The notes beneath the pieces are model-generated. The model did not search any database and had not been told where the DNA came from. It was given only the letters and a program-made list of their open reading frames with translations. The position numbers and the translations under genes were made by a program. Shown here piece after piece: positions 1 through 9,400 of a stretch of 64,000 bases of DNA. Position 1 is the stretch's first letter. The number at the start of each line of letters is the position of its first letter. This stretch comes from Streptomyces sp. NRRL WC-3618 (GTDB lineage Bacteria; Actinomycetota; Actinomycetes; Streptomycetales; Streptomycetaceae), in assembly GCF_001280005.1 (NCBI RefSeq), contig NZ_LGDW01000452.1:13630-77629 (forward strand), in the 5' to 3' direction.

Positions 1-195
1 ATGTATTACTCGTGGTAACGGTTGACGAGGGCGCCCTGAATGCTTAATGTCCTGCTGCGGATCCGACGGATTCACCAGTCGAACAGCCCGTCAATGGAGG
101 CGGAGTGCTGATGCTCAGACCTGTGTTCACCCCTTTGCTTTCGTCTTCTTATGGGTGTGGACGGGCAGCCGCGCTCAGCCGAGCAGAGAGGTTTC

Positions 196-1320
196 TCAGT
201 CCGTGCTGAGGGGAATCCGCAGCCGCACCCGATAGCCGCCCTCCCCGGTCGGGCTCGCCTCCAGGGTGCCGTGCAGGATGTCGGCCCGTTCCCGCAGACC
301 GACCAGACCGTGCTGTGATCCCGGGAGGGACAAAGAAGGATGGGTGGGCGGGCTGTTGGTGACGGTCACTCCGACGTTGTCGCCGTCCTGCCACAGCTCG
401 ACGCGGGCCGTGGCGCCGGGGGCGTGCTTGCGGACGTTGGTCAGCGCCTCCTGGACCGTGCGGTAGAGGGCCCGTTGCGCGGGTGTGCCCACGGCGGGCG
501 GAAGCGCACCCGACAACTCCGCCTGAGTGCCGCTCGACTCCACCAGTCTGTGCAGGTCGGCCAGGGTGGGTTGCGGAGTCAGCTCGGTGGCGCGGCCGCC
601 GGAGGCGCGCAGCAGCGTGACCATCGTGCGCAGTTCGTCGAGCGTGGTGACGCTCAGCGAACGGATCGTGCGAGCGGCCTCCTTGGTGCTCGCGTCCGGG
701 GTGGCGACCTGAAGGGCTCCTGCCTGTACGGCGATCAGGCTGACCTGGTGGGAGACCACGTCGTGCATCTCGCGCGCCAGTTGCACGCGTTCGCGGGCGA
801 GGACGGCCTGGGCGTGCAGGACCCGCTCGTGCTCCCTGGCCTCCTCGATCTCCGCCAGCCGCCGCGCCAGGTCCCGGTGTGCCTGGAGGAGCTGCCCGAA
901 GAGGACCGGGGCGACAGAGGTGGCCAGGCTGTACACGAAGTCGATCAGCGTCATGGCCCGCCCGACCTCGGCGAAACCGGCCAGGGGCCACGGAGCGATG
1001 CTCACCACGGCCGCCAGGGCGACGCACCCCGCGAGGAGAGGACGGTTACGGGAACGTTCGGCCAGGGTGAAGAGCGCCACGAGTGTTGCGACGGCGACCT
1101 CTTGCGTCAGCGCGATGGGCAGCGTGACCAGGAAGACGGCGAGCGGGAACCTGCGCCGCAGGACCAGCGCGGCGCAGCCGAACCCGGCCAGCGCGACGCC
1201 GGGACAGGTGGCGTCCCACAGGTACGGCCATACGTCCACGGCTGCCACCGCCACCAGGACGATGTCGACGACCGGCGCGGGCACCCGCTGCCACCGGACG
1301 CGTGCGCGGGCGCGGTTCAT
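196..1320 (-). CDS. two-component sensor histidine kinase (NarL/DesK-type HisKA_3)
   Basis: Membrane sensor kinase of 374 residues. Four to five hydrophobic segments fill roughly residues 15-145. A charged coiled stretch (148-182) follows, then a HisKA_3 dimerisation/phosphoacceptor helix with AREMHDVVSHQ, where His186 is the likely phosphorylated residue. The HATPase_c domain contains the N-box-like EALTNVRKHAPG and a G-box HGLVGLRERADILHG, ending RIPLSTD. The ATG start at 1318-1320 overlaps the end of the response-regulator gene by 4 bp (ATGA), so the two are translationally coupled, with the regulator first. No transporter or other target gene adjoins them on this strand, so the signal is unknown. 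An in-frame reading running further upstream only crosses the regulator gene in the wrong frame and was rejected. Confidence 0.9.
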   Translation of the reverse strand: MNRARARVRWQRVPAPVVDIVLVAVAAVDVWPYLWDATCPGVALAGFGCAALVLRRRFPLAVFLVTLPIALTQEVAVATLVALFTLAERSRNRPLLAGCVALAAVVSIAPWPLAGFAEVGRAMTLIDFVYSLATSVAPVLFGQLLQAHRDLARRLAEIEEAREHERVLHAQAVLARERVQLAREMHDVVSHQVSLIAVQAGALQVATPDASTKEAARTIRSLSVTTLDELRTMVTLLRASGGRATELTPQPTLADLHRLVESSGTQAELSGALPPAVGTPAQRALYRTVQEALTNVRKHAPGATARVELWQDGDNVGVTVTNSPPTHPSLSLPGSQHGLVGLRERADILHGTLEASPTGEGGYRVRLRIPLSTD

Positions 1321-1994
1321 CGTCCGGCCTCCTGCGGAAGCGCGTCGAGCAGTCCCGCCCGCTGCGCCAGCAGCGCGGCCTGCACCCGGCTCGTCACCCG
1401 CAGCTTCGTGAGGATCGCGCTGACGTGGTCCTTGACCGTGCCCGCACCCAGGTGGACGCGTACCCCGATGTCGGCGTTCGACAGGCCCTCGGCCACCAGG
1501 ACGAGGACCTCGCGCTCGCGGGCGGTGAGGAGCCGGACGCGTGCCGCCTCCTCGTCGACGGCCGCCTCGGTGCCGGGGCGGCCGTGCAGCAGGATCCGGG
1601 ACGTCTTGGGGGAGAGCACCACGCCGCCCGCGGCCAAGGTGCGCACCAGGTGGGCCAGTTGCTCCGGCTCGGTGTCCTTGAGCAGGAATCCGGCCGCGCC
1701 GCAGCGCAGAGCGGTCAGGATGTACTCGTCGGCGTCGAACGTGGTCAGCATCGCCACCACCGGCGCGTCCGGCATCGTCCGCAACTCGCGCAGCACGGTG
1801 AGCCCGTCGACGTCCGGCATCCGGATGTCCAGCAGCACCACGTCCGGCCGCTCCCGGCGGACGGTGTCGACGGCGTCGCCGCCGCTCGCGGTCGCGACGA
1901 CCTCGATGTCCTCGGACGCACCCAGAATGAGCCCGAACCCCGACCGGACCAGGGCCTCGTCGTCCACCACCACAACCCGCACCACCCGGTTCAC
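1317..1994 (-). CDS. response regulator, NarL/FixJ (LuxR-HTH) family
   Basis: DNA-binding response regulator of 225 residues. The N-terminal receiver domain (about 4-120) has the acidic pair D11-D12, phosphoacceptor Asp56 in VVLLDIRMPDVDG, and the conserved Lys in FLLKDTEP. The C-terminal LuxR-type HTH contains LTAREREVLVLVAEGLSNADI and GTVKDHVSAILTKL. The kinase gene follows directly with a 4-bp overlap, so they form one operon and a cognate pair. The promoter should lie in 1995-2299, where I recognise no specific motif. The regulated genes cannot be told from the window. Confidence 0.92.
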   Translation of the reverse strand: MNRVVRVVVVDDEALVRSGFGLILGASEDIEVVATASGGDAVDTVRRERPDVVLLDIRMPDVDGLTVLRELRTMPDAPVVAMLTTFDADEYILTALRCGAAGFLLKDTEPEQLAHLVRTLAAGGVVLSPKTSRILLHGRPGTEAAVDEEAARVRLLTAREREVLVLVAEGLSNADIGVRVHLGAGTVKDHVSAILTKLRVTSRVQAALLAQRAGLLDALPQEAGR

Positions 1995-2299
1995 GCGTGC
2001 TCCGCCTCACCTTCGTTCGTACCGCCGGCTCCTACCGCCTCGACGGTAAAGCCGTACAGAGCCCCGGCGGCCCGGCGAACGGCAGCTCCAGCCACACGGC
2101 GGGGTATCACCCTCCGGTCGGCAGGGACACCGCAAGCCTTTCGCCCGATATGGCGCGGACCGCCTGTGCGGACCGCCTGTTTTCCGGGCTCGGAGCCGGT
2201 CCGGCGCGCCCGGACGGCGGCCCTTTCCCGCCACTCGGCGGGGGTGGCCCCGACAGGTGCCGGATGGGCGCGAGAGGGCCGCGCTCCCAGGCTGGAGCC

Positions 2300-2515
2300 A
2301 TGACACAGCACGCGGCATACAACGAGACCGGCACCTCCCTCGGGCCATCGGCCCACGTACGGGGCCGGGACGCCACCTCTGGCAGGGGCACGTTTGTCGA
2401 GTTCCTCGGCCTGACGCTGGTGGCGGCCGCCTTCGTCCTGTTCGTCATACGCCCTGAGGTCTTCGAAATGTTGGTGTACACGCTCGCCACGAGCACAGCC
2501 GGACTTGTCCACTGA
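2300..2515 (+). CDS. small putative membrane protein (71 aa)
   Basis: An ATG-initiated frame of 71 residues with a polar N-terminus (about 30 residues) followed by one long hydrophobic stretch, FVEFLGLTLVAAAFVLFVI, then a second mildly hydrophobic segment before the stop. I do not recognise a family. No good ribosome-binding site is visible. It lies divergent to the two-component operon. A second hydrophobic frame starting at TTG 2505 (LATGESVAGTLMALTVLVV) overlaps its end by 11 bp but runs on into the phosphatase gene, so the pair may be debris of one larger membrane protein. Coding status is uncertain. Confidence 0.3.
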   Translation: MTQHAAYNETGTSLGPSAHVRGRDATSGRGTFVEFLGLTLVAAAFVLFVIRPEVFEMLVYTLATSTAGLVH

Positions 2516-2853
2516 GCAGCCGGCTCGTACGCACACCCGCGCGAAGACACTGGTGGACCGGCTGGCGACAGGCGAGAGCGTCGCCGGGACCCTGATGGCG
2601 CTCACCGTGCTGGTGGTGCTGGGCGCGGCGGCCGTAAAGGCGTTCGGCAGGGTCTTGGGGCCTCGACGGCGTGGTCACGGGACCGCGCTTCCCCCTGTCC
2701 TCACCCCACCGATGTGGATGGGGGCGGAGGGTGCGCGGGCCGTGACGATATGCTTACGTGCCGGCCGGAGTCCCGTCATGTTGTGGCGAGGGGTGCCGGG
2801 GATGGGACAGGGAGCCGGTTCGGTCGGGTGTGGGGTCAGAGGGAGGCGATGGA

Positions 2854-3807
2854 ATGCGGCAGGCAGGTGTGCTCGACGTCGGGTGCCACAGCGCTCTGCT
2901 GACGGTGGTTCGGCGGCGTCCGGGTTCGGTACTGGAGCCGGTGTTCTCCCGCAAGGTGCGGCTGAGACTGCATGAAACCCTGGACCGCAAGGGGCGGCTG
3001 GAGAAGGCCGGCGTGGAGAGTGTCGAGCGGGCAGTGGCCGAGGCCGTCGCCGCCGACCCGCGTCCGCGTGGACCGGAGGTCTTCGCGTTCGCGACCTCCG
3101 TCATCCGGGACGCGCCCAACCGCGACGAGATCATCGCGCGAGTGGCACACACCACCGGCACCCGTCTGCGCGTGCTGACCGGCGAGGAGGAGGCGCGGCT
3201 GGCCTACGTGGCCGCCCGCCAGTGGGTCGGCCCGACGGCCGGGCAGTTGCTGGTCCTGGACATCGGCGGCGGAACCGTGGAGATCGCCGCCGGGACCGGG
3301 GACCAGCCACGCGTCGTCAACTCGCTGCCGCTGGGCGCCCGGAGGATCACCCGGGACTGGCTTCCCGGCGGCATCGCGCCGTCCCGACGCCGCCTCGCCC
3401 AGGTCCTGCAGCACATCGGCGAGTCTCTGGAAGCCGTACCCGGCTTGCCGCAGGCCGAGCTGGGAGGGCGGGTGCTGGCCTGCTCCAAGACCTTCGAACA
3501 ACTCGGCCGACTCGCCGCCGCCCAGAGCAGGGGACCGCGCACAAAGCGACGGCTGACGCTGCCCCAACTGCGTACGGTCGTCTCCGTGCTGGCTGACGCG
3601 GCACCGTCCCACCGTGCCAAGCTGCCGGGCATCTCCCGGCATCGCGCCGAGCAGTCCCTGGCCGGAGCCTTGATCGCACAGGCCCTCATGGAAACCTGCG
3701 GGGCCAAGAGCGTCGAGATCTGCCCCTGGTCCACCCGGGAAGGGCTGTTGCTCGAACGCCTCGGCGTCGCTCCCACCCCGGCCGGCCGTTCCCGCCTCGT
3801 CGGCTGA
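2854..3807 (+). CDS. Ppx/GppA-family phosphatase (exopolyphosphatase-like)
   Basis: A 317-residue member of the ASKHA-fold Ppx/GppA family, which hydrolyses polyphosphate or pppGpp. The N-terminal phosphate-1 region is VLDVGCHSALLTVV. Family motifs are FAFATSVIRDAPNRDEI, LTGEEEARLAYVA and the phosphate-2 loop LVLDIGGGTVEIAAG. The length matches the short actinobacterial Ppx group with only the N-terminal catalytic half of the E. coli enzyme. The ATG at 2854 begins exactly where family similarity begins; longer upstream starts add no recognisable sequence. The first loop is less canonical than the usual D-x-G-(S/T)-N-S, so substrate preference is open. It stands alone, with the convergent RNase J gene downstream. 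Confidence 0.85.
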   Translation: MRQAGVLDVGCHSALLTVVRRRPGSVLEPVFSRKVRLRLHETLDRKGRLEKAGVESVERAVAEAVAADPRPRGPEVFAFATSVIRDAPNRDEIIARVAHTTGTRLRVLTGEEEARLAYVAARQWVGPTAGQLLVLDIGGGTVEIAAGTGDQPRVVNSLPLGARRITRDWLPGGIAPSRRRLAQVLQHIGESLEAVPGLPQAELGGRVLACSKTFEQLGRLAAAQSRGPRTKRRLTLPQLRTVVSVLADAAPSHRAKLPGISRHRAEQSLAGALIAQALMETCGAKSVEICPWSTREGLLLERLGVAPTPAGRSRLVG

Positions 3808-3956
3808 GCCCGGCGGACGTCATCCGAGCCGGCCTCTTCCGAGACTGGCTCGGACCGCCCTCTCTCCGGTGACTCATCACGGGGAATGAGTTGTGCCCGA
3901 CATCGAGGCCCGCCGGGCCGCGAACGGAACCGGGGACCTCGCTGCCGGGCACTGGC

Positions 3957-5642
3957 TCAGGCGTCGATGATGACGGGGATGATGAGGGGCTTGCGGCGGT
4001 ACGTGCGGAACGCCCAGTTCGCCACGGCGCGGGCGATGAGCTGTTCGAGTTGGCGCGCGTCCCCGACGCCTTCCTCGGCCGCGGTGGACAGGGTCTTCTC
4101 GATGACGGGGATGACCGCCTCGAACGTGGCGTCGTCGTGGACGAAGCCCCGGGCCAGGAAGTCGGGGGCCTCGGCGAGGGCGCCGGTGTCCGCGTCGACG
4201 ATCGCCACCACCGTGACCACGCCTTCGGCGGCGAGGGTGAGGCGGTCCTTGAGGGACGCCTCGGTGGCGCCGCCGACCTCCATGCCGTCCACATAGACGT
4301 TCCCGGCGGGGACCTTGCCGGTGATGGACGCCCGCCCGTCGACGAGGTCGACGACGACGCCGTCCTCGGCGATGACGACCCGTTCCGGGGCCACGCCGGT
4401 ACGGATGGCAAGGTCGCCGTTGGCCCGCAGGTGGCGCCATTCGCCGTGCACGGGCATGACGTTGCGGGGCTTGACGATGTTGTAGCAGTAGACGAGTTCA
4501 CCGGCGCTCGCGTGCCCGGAGACATGCACCTTGGCGTTGCCCTTGTGGACCACGTGGGCGCCCCACCGGGTGAGTCCGTTGATCACCCGGTAGATGGCGT
4601 TCTCGTTGCCGGGGATGAGGGAACTGGCGAGCAGGACGGTGTCGCCCTTGCCGATGCGGATCATGTGGTCGCGGTTGGCCATCCGTGACAGCGCGGCCAT
4701 CGGTTCGCCCTGCGAGCCGGTGCACACCAGAGTGATCTTGTGGTCCGGGAGCTTCTCCAGCTCCCTCGTACTCACGACCAGGCCGGACGGGACCTTCAGA
4801 TAGCCCAGGTCACGGGCGATGCCCATGTTGCGGACCATCGACCGGCCGACGAAGGCGACCTTGCGGCCGTGCTGGTGGGCGGCGTCCAGGACCTGCTGGA
4901 TGCGGTGCACATGGCTGGCGAAGCTGGAGACGATGACCCGGCGCGGCGCGGTGCGCATGACCTGCTCGATCGCCGGATTCAGCTCGCGCTCGGAGGTGGT
5001 GAAGCCGGGCACTTCGGCATTGGTGGAGTCGGTGAGGAAGAGGTCGACGCCCTCCTCGCCGAGGCGGGCGAAGGCGCGCAGGTCGGTGATGCGGTCGTCG
5101 AGGGGGAACTGGTCCATCTTGAAGTCGCCGGTGTGCAGCACCATCCCGGCGGGGGTGCGGATCGCGACCGCGAGACTGTCCGGGATGGAGTGGTTGACGG
5201 CGACGAACTCGCAGTCGAAGGGGCCGAAGCTACGCCGGTCGCTCTCCCGCACGCGCACCGTGCGCGGCCGGATGCCGTGTTCCTTGAGCTTGGCCTCCAG
5301 GAACGCCAGCGTCAGCTTGGAGCCGACGACGGGAATGTCGGACCGCTCGCGCAGCAGGTACGGCACGCCACCGATGTGGTCCTCGTGGCCGTGAGTGAGT
5401 ACCACCGCCACGATGTCGTCGAGCCGGTCCCGGATCGAGGTGAAGTCCGGCAGGATCACGTCCACGCCGGGCTGGGTTTCCTCGGGGAACAGCACGCCGC
5501 AGTCGACGATGAGCAGTTTGCCGGCGTGCTCGAAGACGGTCATGTTGCGGCCGATCTCACCCAGGCCGCCCAGGGCGATGACCCGCAGGCCTCCTTCGGG
5601 AAGAGGTGGGGCGGCTTTCAGTTCGGGGTGCGGATGACTCAT
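3957..5642 (-). CDS. rnj: ribonuclease J
   Basis: Metallo-beta-lactamase/beta-CASP ribonuclease of 561 residues, the usual RNase J size. It processes and degrades RNA with 5'-exo- and endonuclease activity in the cytoplasm. The zinc-binding motif is THGHEDHIGG (H84, H86, D88, H89). Further motifs are HTGDFKMDQFP, LTDSTNAEVPGFT, the beta-CASP sequences SSFASHVHRIQ and VCTGSQGEP, and the C-terminal HVSGHASAGEL and MPVHGEWRHL. The C-terminal domain ends AFRTYRRKPLIIPVIIDA. It is monocistronic here. In many Streptomyces the main rnj lies beside dapA, so this could be a second copy; that cannot be settled from the window. Confidence 0.95.
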   Translation of the reverse strand: MSHPHPELKAAPPLPEGGLRVIALGGLGEIGRNMTVFEHAGKLLIVDCGVLFPEETQPGVDVILPDFTSIRDRLDDIVAVVLTHGHEDHIGGVPYLLRERSDIPVVGSKLTLAFLEAKLKEHGIRPRTVRVRESDRRSFGPFDCEFVAVNHSIPDSLAVAIRTPAGMVLHTGDFKMDQFPLDDRITDLRAFARLGEEGVDLFLTDSTNAEVPGFTTSERELNPAIEQVMRTAPRRVIVSSFASHVHRIQQVLDAAHQHGRKVAFVGRSMVRNMGIARDLGYLKVPSGLVVSTRELEKLPDHKITLVCTGSQGEPMAALSRMANRDHMIRIGKGDTVLLASSLIPGNENAIYRVINGLTRWGAHVVHKGNAKVHVSGHASAGELVYCYNIVKPRNVMPVHGEWRHLRANGDLAIRTGVAPERVVIAEDGVVVDLVDGRASITGKVPAGNVYVDGMEVGGATEASLKDRLTLAAEGVVTVVAIVDADTGALAEAPDFLARGFVHDDATFEAVIPVIEKTLSTAAEEGVGDARQLEQLIARAVANWAFRTYRRKPLIIPVIIDA

Positions 5643-5903
5643 ACCCTGACGTTACCTGGAGAGCGGGACGGGAGATCCACTGGCTGTGTGATCTCTCGTC
5701 CCGACGGAGCAGGGCACCCCGCTGTGGCTGTCCGGGATGACCGTATTACGTCGGCGCCGGGTACAGGTGGTGGAGGCACGGCGCCGGCCCGCGAGACCGC
5801 CCCGCCGGCAGAACAGAGCACAGATACGGCGCCAGGCGTCCGGTACCCGGCGAAGACGGCACCGATGGTGACGGTCGGGACCGACGGCAGGGGCGACGCC
5901 CGC

Positions 5904-6180
5904 TCAGTCGGTCGGGGCGGGTGGCTGCGGCGTCGCCTCGGCGGCTGTGCGGGCCAGGGCGACCGTGCGTCCGGCGACCGGGCAGGGCCCCGGCGAGCCG
6001 GCGCCGGATGCGGGACGGCCACAGCAGGGCCACCGCCAACACCCCGAGGGCGGGGCCGAACTGGGTCAGCTGCACCATCTCCGCCGGTATCCCGGTCGCC
6101 GACTGCATCGCCCCCAACACCCCTGCTGCCACGAACGCGGCGACGAGGAACGTCCCCGCCTCCGCCTTCCAGTTCCGCAT
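5904..6180 (-). pseudogene. remnant of CPBP-type intramembrane metalloprotease
   Basis: Starting at ATG 6180, with an AGGAGG-like site upstream, the frame reads MRNWKAEAGTFLVAAFVAAG and then GIPAEMVQLTQFGPALGV. This resembles the N-terminus of actinobacterial CPBP (CAAX protease-like) membrane proteins. After about 70 residues the frame turns into arginine-rich nonsense. A different frame then gives a normal-looking tail (TVALARTAAEATPQPPAPTD) and stops at 5904-5906, suggesting a frameshift near 5965. None of the catalytic EExxR or HxxxN motifs of the family are present, so even the repaired product would be a truncated remnant. It sits between RNase J and the GH43 gene on the same strand. 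Confidence 0.45.
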
Positions 6181-6358
6181 GCTGCCCGGCCTCCTGCCCG
6201 ATGGGTTCCGCGCGTCGCCCTCGGACGCGTCGCCCTCGACTCTGCCGGTCTCCGCGGGGCCGGCCATTGCAGGTAGCTGCCCGAGGGGGGGGTGTACTCA
6301 GGTGCAGTGTCCTGGGCGGGCCGTTCACCAGAACGAAGGGGATCGGTGCCACAACGCG

Positions 6359-6411
6359 GAGGGCGCGCACACCGAGCGGGCGGTCAGGCCCCACTCCGTG
6401 TGCGCGCCCTC
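6359..6411 (-). terminator. hairpin terminator downstream of the GH43 gene
   Basis: Perfect 14-bp inverted repeat: GAGGGCGCGCACAC (6359-6372) and its complement (6398-6411), with a 25-nt loop. It lies about 35 bp past the stop of the GH43 gene in its direction of transcription, with no uridine tract, as is common in Streptomyces. It may also act on the opposite strand. Confidence 0.65.
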
Positions 6412-6446
6412 GGATTCAGTTCTCCGGCGCGATCAGTGCCTCCGGC

Positions 6447-9400
6447 CTACCGGCCGATCACGATGTCCTTGGTCGCGGCCCCGGTGCGGTTGTCGTACAC
6501 GACATCGCCCGTGGTCTTCTGCCAGATCCGGATACGGAACGTGTCGGGCTTGTCCGTCGCCGTGACGCGGAAGACGTAGCCGCTCTTGCCGTTGACCGTG
6601 CCGGAGCCCTGGAAGACCGCCGTGGAGCCGGTGACCACGAGCCAGTCGGAGGACTTGGCGCGCAGCTGCACGGTCGCCTTCGACGCTCCGGCTGCCGTGA
6701 AGTCGAAGGACGTCGCGCCCTTGGGGACCGTGGCGCCCTTCGGGTAGGAGGCGCCGAAGGAGAAGGCCGCCTTGCCGGTCAGCCGCGGGTCGGCAGGGTA
6801 GGAGCCCGCCCTGGACGGGATGACGCCCTTGCCCTTGGCGGAGCCCGCCGCGGGGTCGAACACGATCAGCTCGGGGAGCTGGGCGGTGGCCGTGGCTCCG
6901 TCGTCGTCCGTCACCGTGATCGTCGGGCGGAGGATCCCCGCCTTCAGGTAGGCGTGGCTCGCCTCGCAGGTGCCGCCCGTGACCTTGCCGGCCGTCGGGG
7001 TGGTGCCGTCCTTCCAGTCGATCCGGCACGTGTGGGTGTCCGCGAGGCCCGGGTCGGTGAACTTCGCCGAGACACGGGCCGGGGTCGACCTGCCCGCCGG
7101 GACAGGGGCCTTCGGACCCTGCACCGAGGTGATCGACGGGGGCGCGTTCGAGACGGTCACCGTCAGGGTGTCCTTGCTGCGACCGCCCGTCAGTGTGACC
7201 TCGTAGGTGCCGTTGTCCCGGCAGGTGATGGTGGTCGGGACCATGGTCGGGCTGGAGAACGTGCACGGGGTCGCCGCGCCCACGCTCCAACTCGGCGTGC
7301 CTGCCCCGGAGATGCTGCCCGTGAGCGGGATCGCGCTGCCTTCCTGGCCCGTGGTGTCCGCACCGGCGTGGACGATCGTCACCGGGTCGATGCTCGACAG
7401 GGTCGGGACGACCTTCTTGATCAGACCGTCGGCGTCGAACTCCAGCTTGTCGATGGTCGTTTCGCGGTGCATGCCGTCACCGCCGGGGATGGCGAAGCGG
7501 TGGTAGGCGATGTACCAGTCGTCGGTGTTCGGGACGTGGACCACCGAGTGGTGGCCGGTGCCCTTGATGCCCAGGGAGAGGTCCTTCTCCAGGATCACAC
7601 CGCGCTTGGTCCAGGGACCTGTCGGCGAGGAACCGGTCGCGTAGGCCACCTGGTAGTTCTCGTCGCGGGTGTCGTTCTCCGACCACATGAAGTAGTAGGT
7701 GGCGCCCCGCTTGATGACGAACGAGCCCTCGTTGTAGCCGCTCGGGGTGATGTCGGTGACCTTCGACGGGTCGAAGGAGACCATGTCGTTGTTGAGCGGG
7801 ACCACATAGGCGCGGCCGTTGCCCCAGTACAGGTACGACTGGCCGTCGTCGTCGGTGAAGACCGCCGGGTCGATCATCTGGCCCGGGTGGTCACCCGCCT
7901 TCAGCAGCGGCTTGCCCAGGGCGTCCTTGAACGGGCCGGTCGGGGAGTCCGAGACCGCCACGCCGATGTTCGCGTCGGCGCAGAAGTAGAAGTAGTACTT
8001 GCCGTTCCGCTCCTCCATGGTCGGCGCCCAGGCGCGGCTGTCGGCCCAGCTGATGTCGGGACCGAGGTCCAGGATGACGCCGTGGTCCTTCCAGTGGACC
8101 AGGTCCGTGGAGGAGTACGCCTTGAACTGCGTACCGCTCCAGCCCTCGAAGCCGTCGGTGGTCGGGTAGATGTAGAAGGTGTCGCCGAACCTGACGATGT
8201 TGGGGTCGGCGTTCAGACCCGGCAGCACCGGGCTCTTCATCTCCACCGCCGACACGGTCCAGGTGCGCTTCTTGCCGTCGGAACCGGTGACCTCGTACGT
8301 GAGCGGCTTGCTGAAGTCGCGCAGGGTGCCGGAGGCGGGGCTGATGCTCGCGCCGTGGGCGAGGGTGAACTGCGGCGCCAGGGCCCTGACATCGCTGCCC
8401 GGGTTGAGCGGTAGGACGACCTTGCTGTCCTTGTCGTTGATGATCGCGTCGACCTTGAGCGCCGGGTGGGTCACGTTGGCGATCCCGGTGGTGTTGCCGC
8501 CGAGCCGCAGGACCTCGGCGGGCGTCAGGGCCCGGTTGTAGATCCGGAAGTCGTCGACCTCGCCGCCGAAGTACGGGTCCGGGGAGTACAGGGACTTGCC
8601 GATGTAGCCGGAGTAGTCCTTCGACGCGTCGTACAGGTCGGACGGCTTGATGGTGACACCGCTCACGCGGGCCGTCTCGGCGCCGTTCACGTAGAGGATC
8701 GCCGTCTCGGTCGCGCCGTCCAGGGTGACGGTGACGTGCTGCCACTCGCCGGCCGTGAGCGGGGAGCCGCCGATCATCTGCTTCTCGCCGGACCAGGTCG
8801 CCTTGGTGATCGCCGAGAAGAGCTTCCCTGCGCCGTTGGACGGCGTGGCGAACAGGTACCTGTTGCTGTCCGGGCCGAGGCCGAACAGCCACTGGAAGTT
8901 GTCGCCGCCCTTCCACTTGACGTACGTGGAGACGGTGACGCCGGTCGCGTCCTTCAGGACCCCGCCCGGGATCTTCACGTACGGCGAGCTGGAACTGCTG
9001 TTGCCGCCGGACATCTTGAACGAGCCGCCGTGCACGCCGGTCCCGAAGGCGGGCGTACGGACGTAGGTGCCGTGGTAGCCGTGGCCGCTGGAGTCACGGA
9101 CGATGCTGCCGCCGGTCTCGTCGAAGTCGTAGTGCAGGAGCAGGTCGGCCGGGACGTCGGGGCCCTCGGCGGAGACCGTGATCTCGGCGCTGACCGCGAT
9201 GGCCGAGTCACCCGCGAGGTCGCCCGTCACCGTGAAGGTGCCGGCCTGCGCGTACTGCGACGCGTCCACGCTCGCCCAGGTGACCGCGACGGGCCGCTTC
9301 ACGCCGTCCCCGGACTCGGCGATGACGGTGGCGGGGAGGACGGGGGCCTCACCGATGCGCGTCTCGACCTTGACGTTCTCGGCGCTCGTGATGATCTGGT

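Noticed and set aside
1..195. Open frame at the left edge
   Set aside because: A short frame without motifs that ends inside the histidine kinase gene on the opposite strand; the stretch looks intergenic.
2505..2975. TTG-initiated frame with one hydrophobic segment
   Set aside because: It overlaps the phosphatase gene by more than 100 bp and turns into low-complexity sequence; kept only as a note under the small membrane peptide.
4740..8414. 1224-residue open frame on the plus strand
   Set aside because: It lies opposite RNase J and the GH43 gene, has no family motif, and its composition (Asp/Val/Gly/Arg-rich) is that of antisense high-GC DNA.
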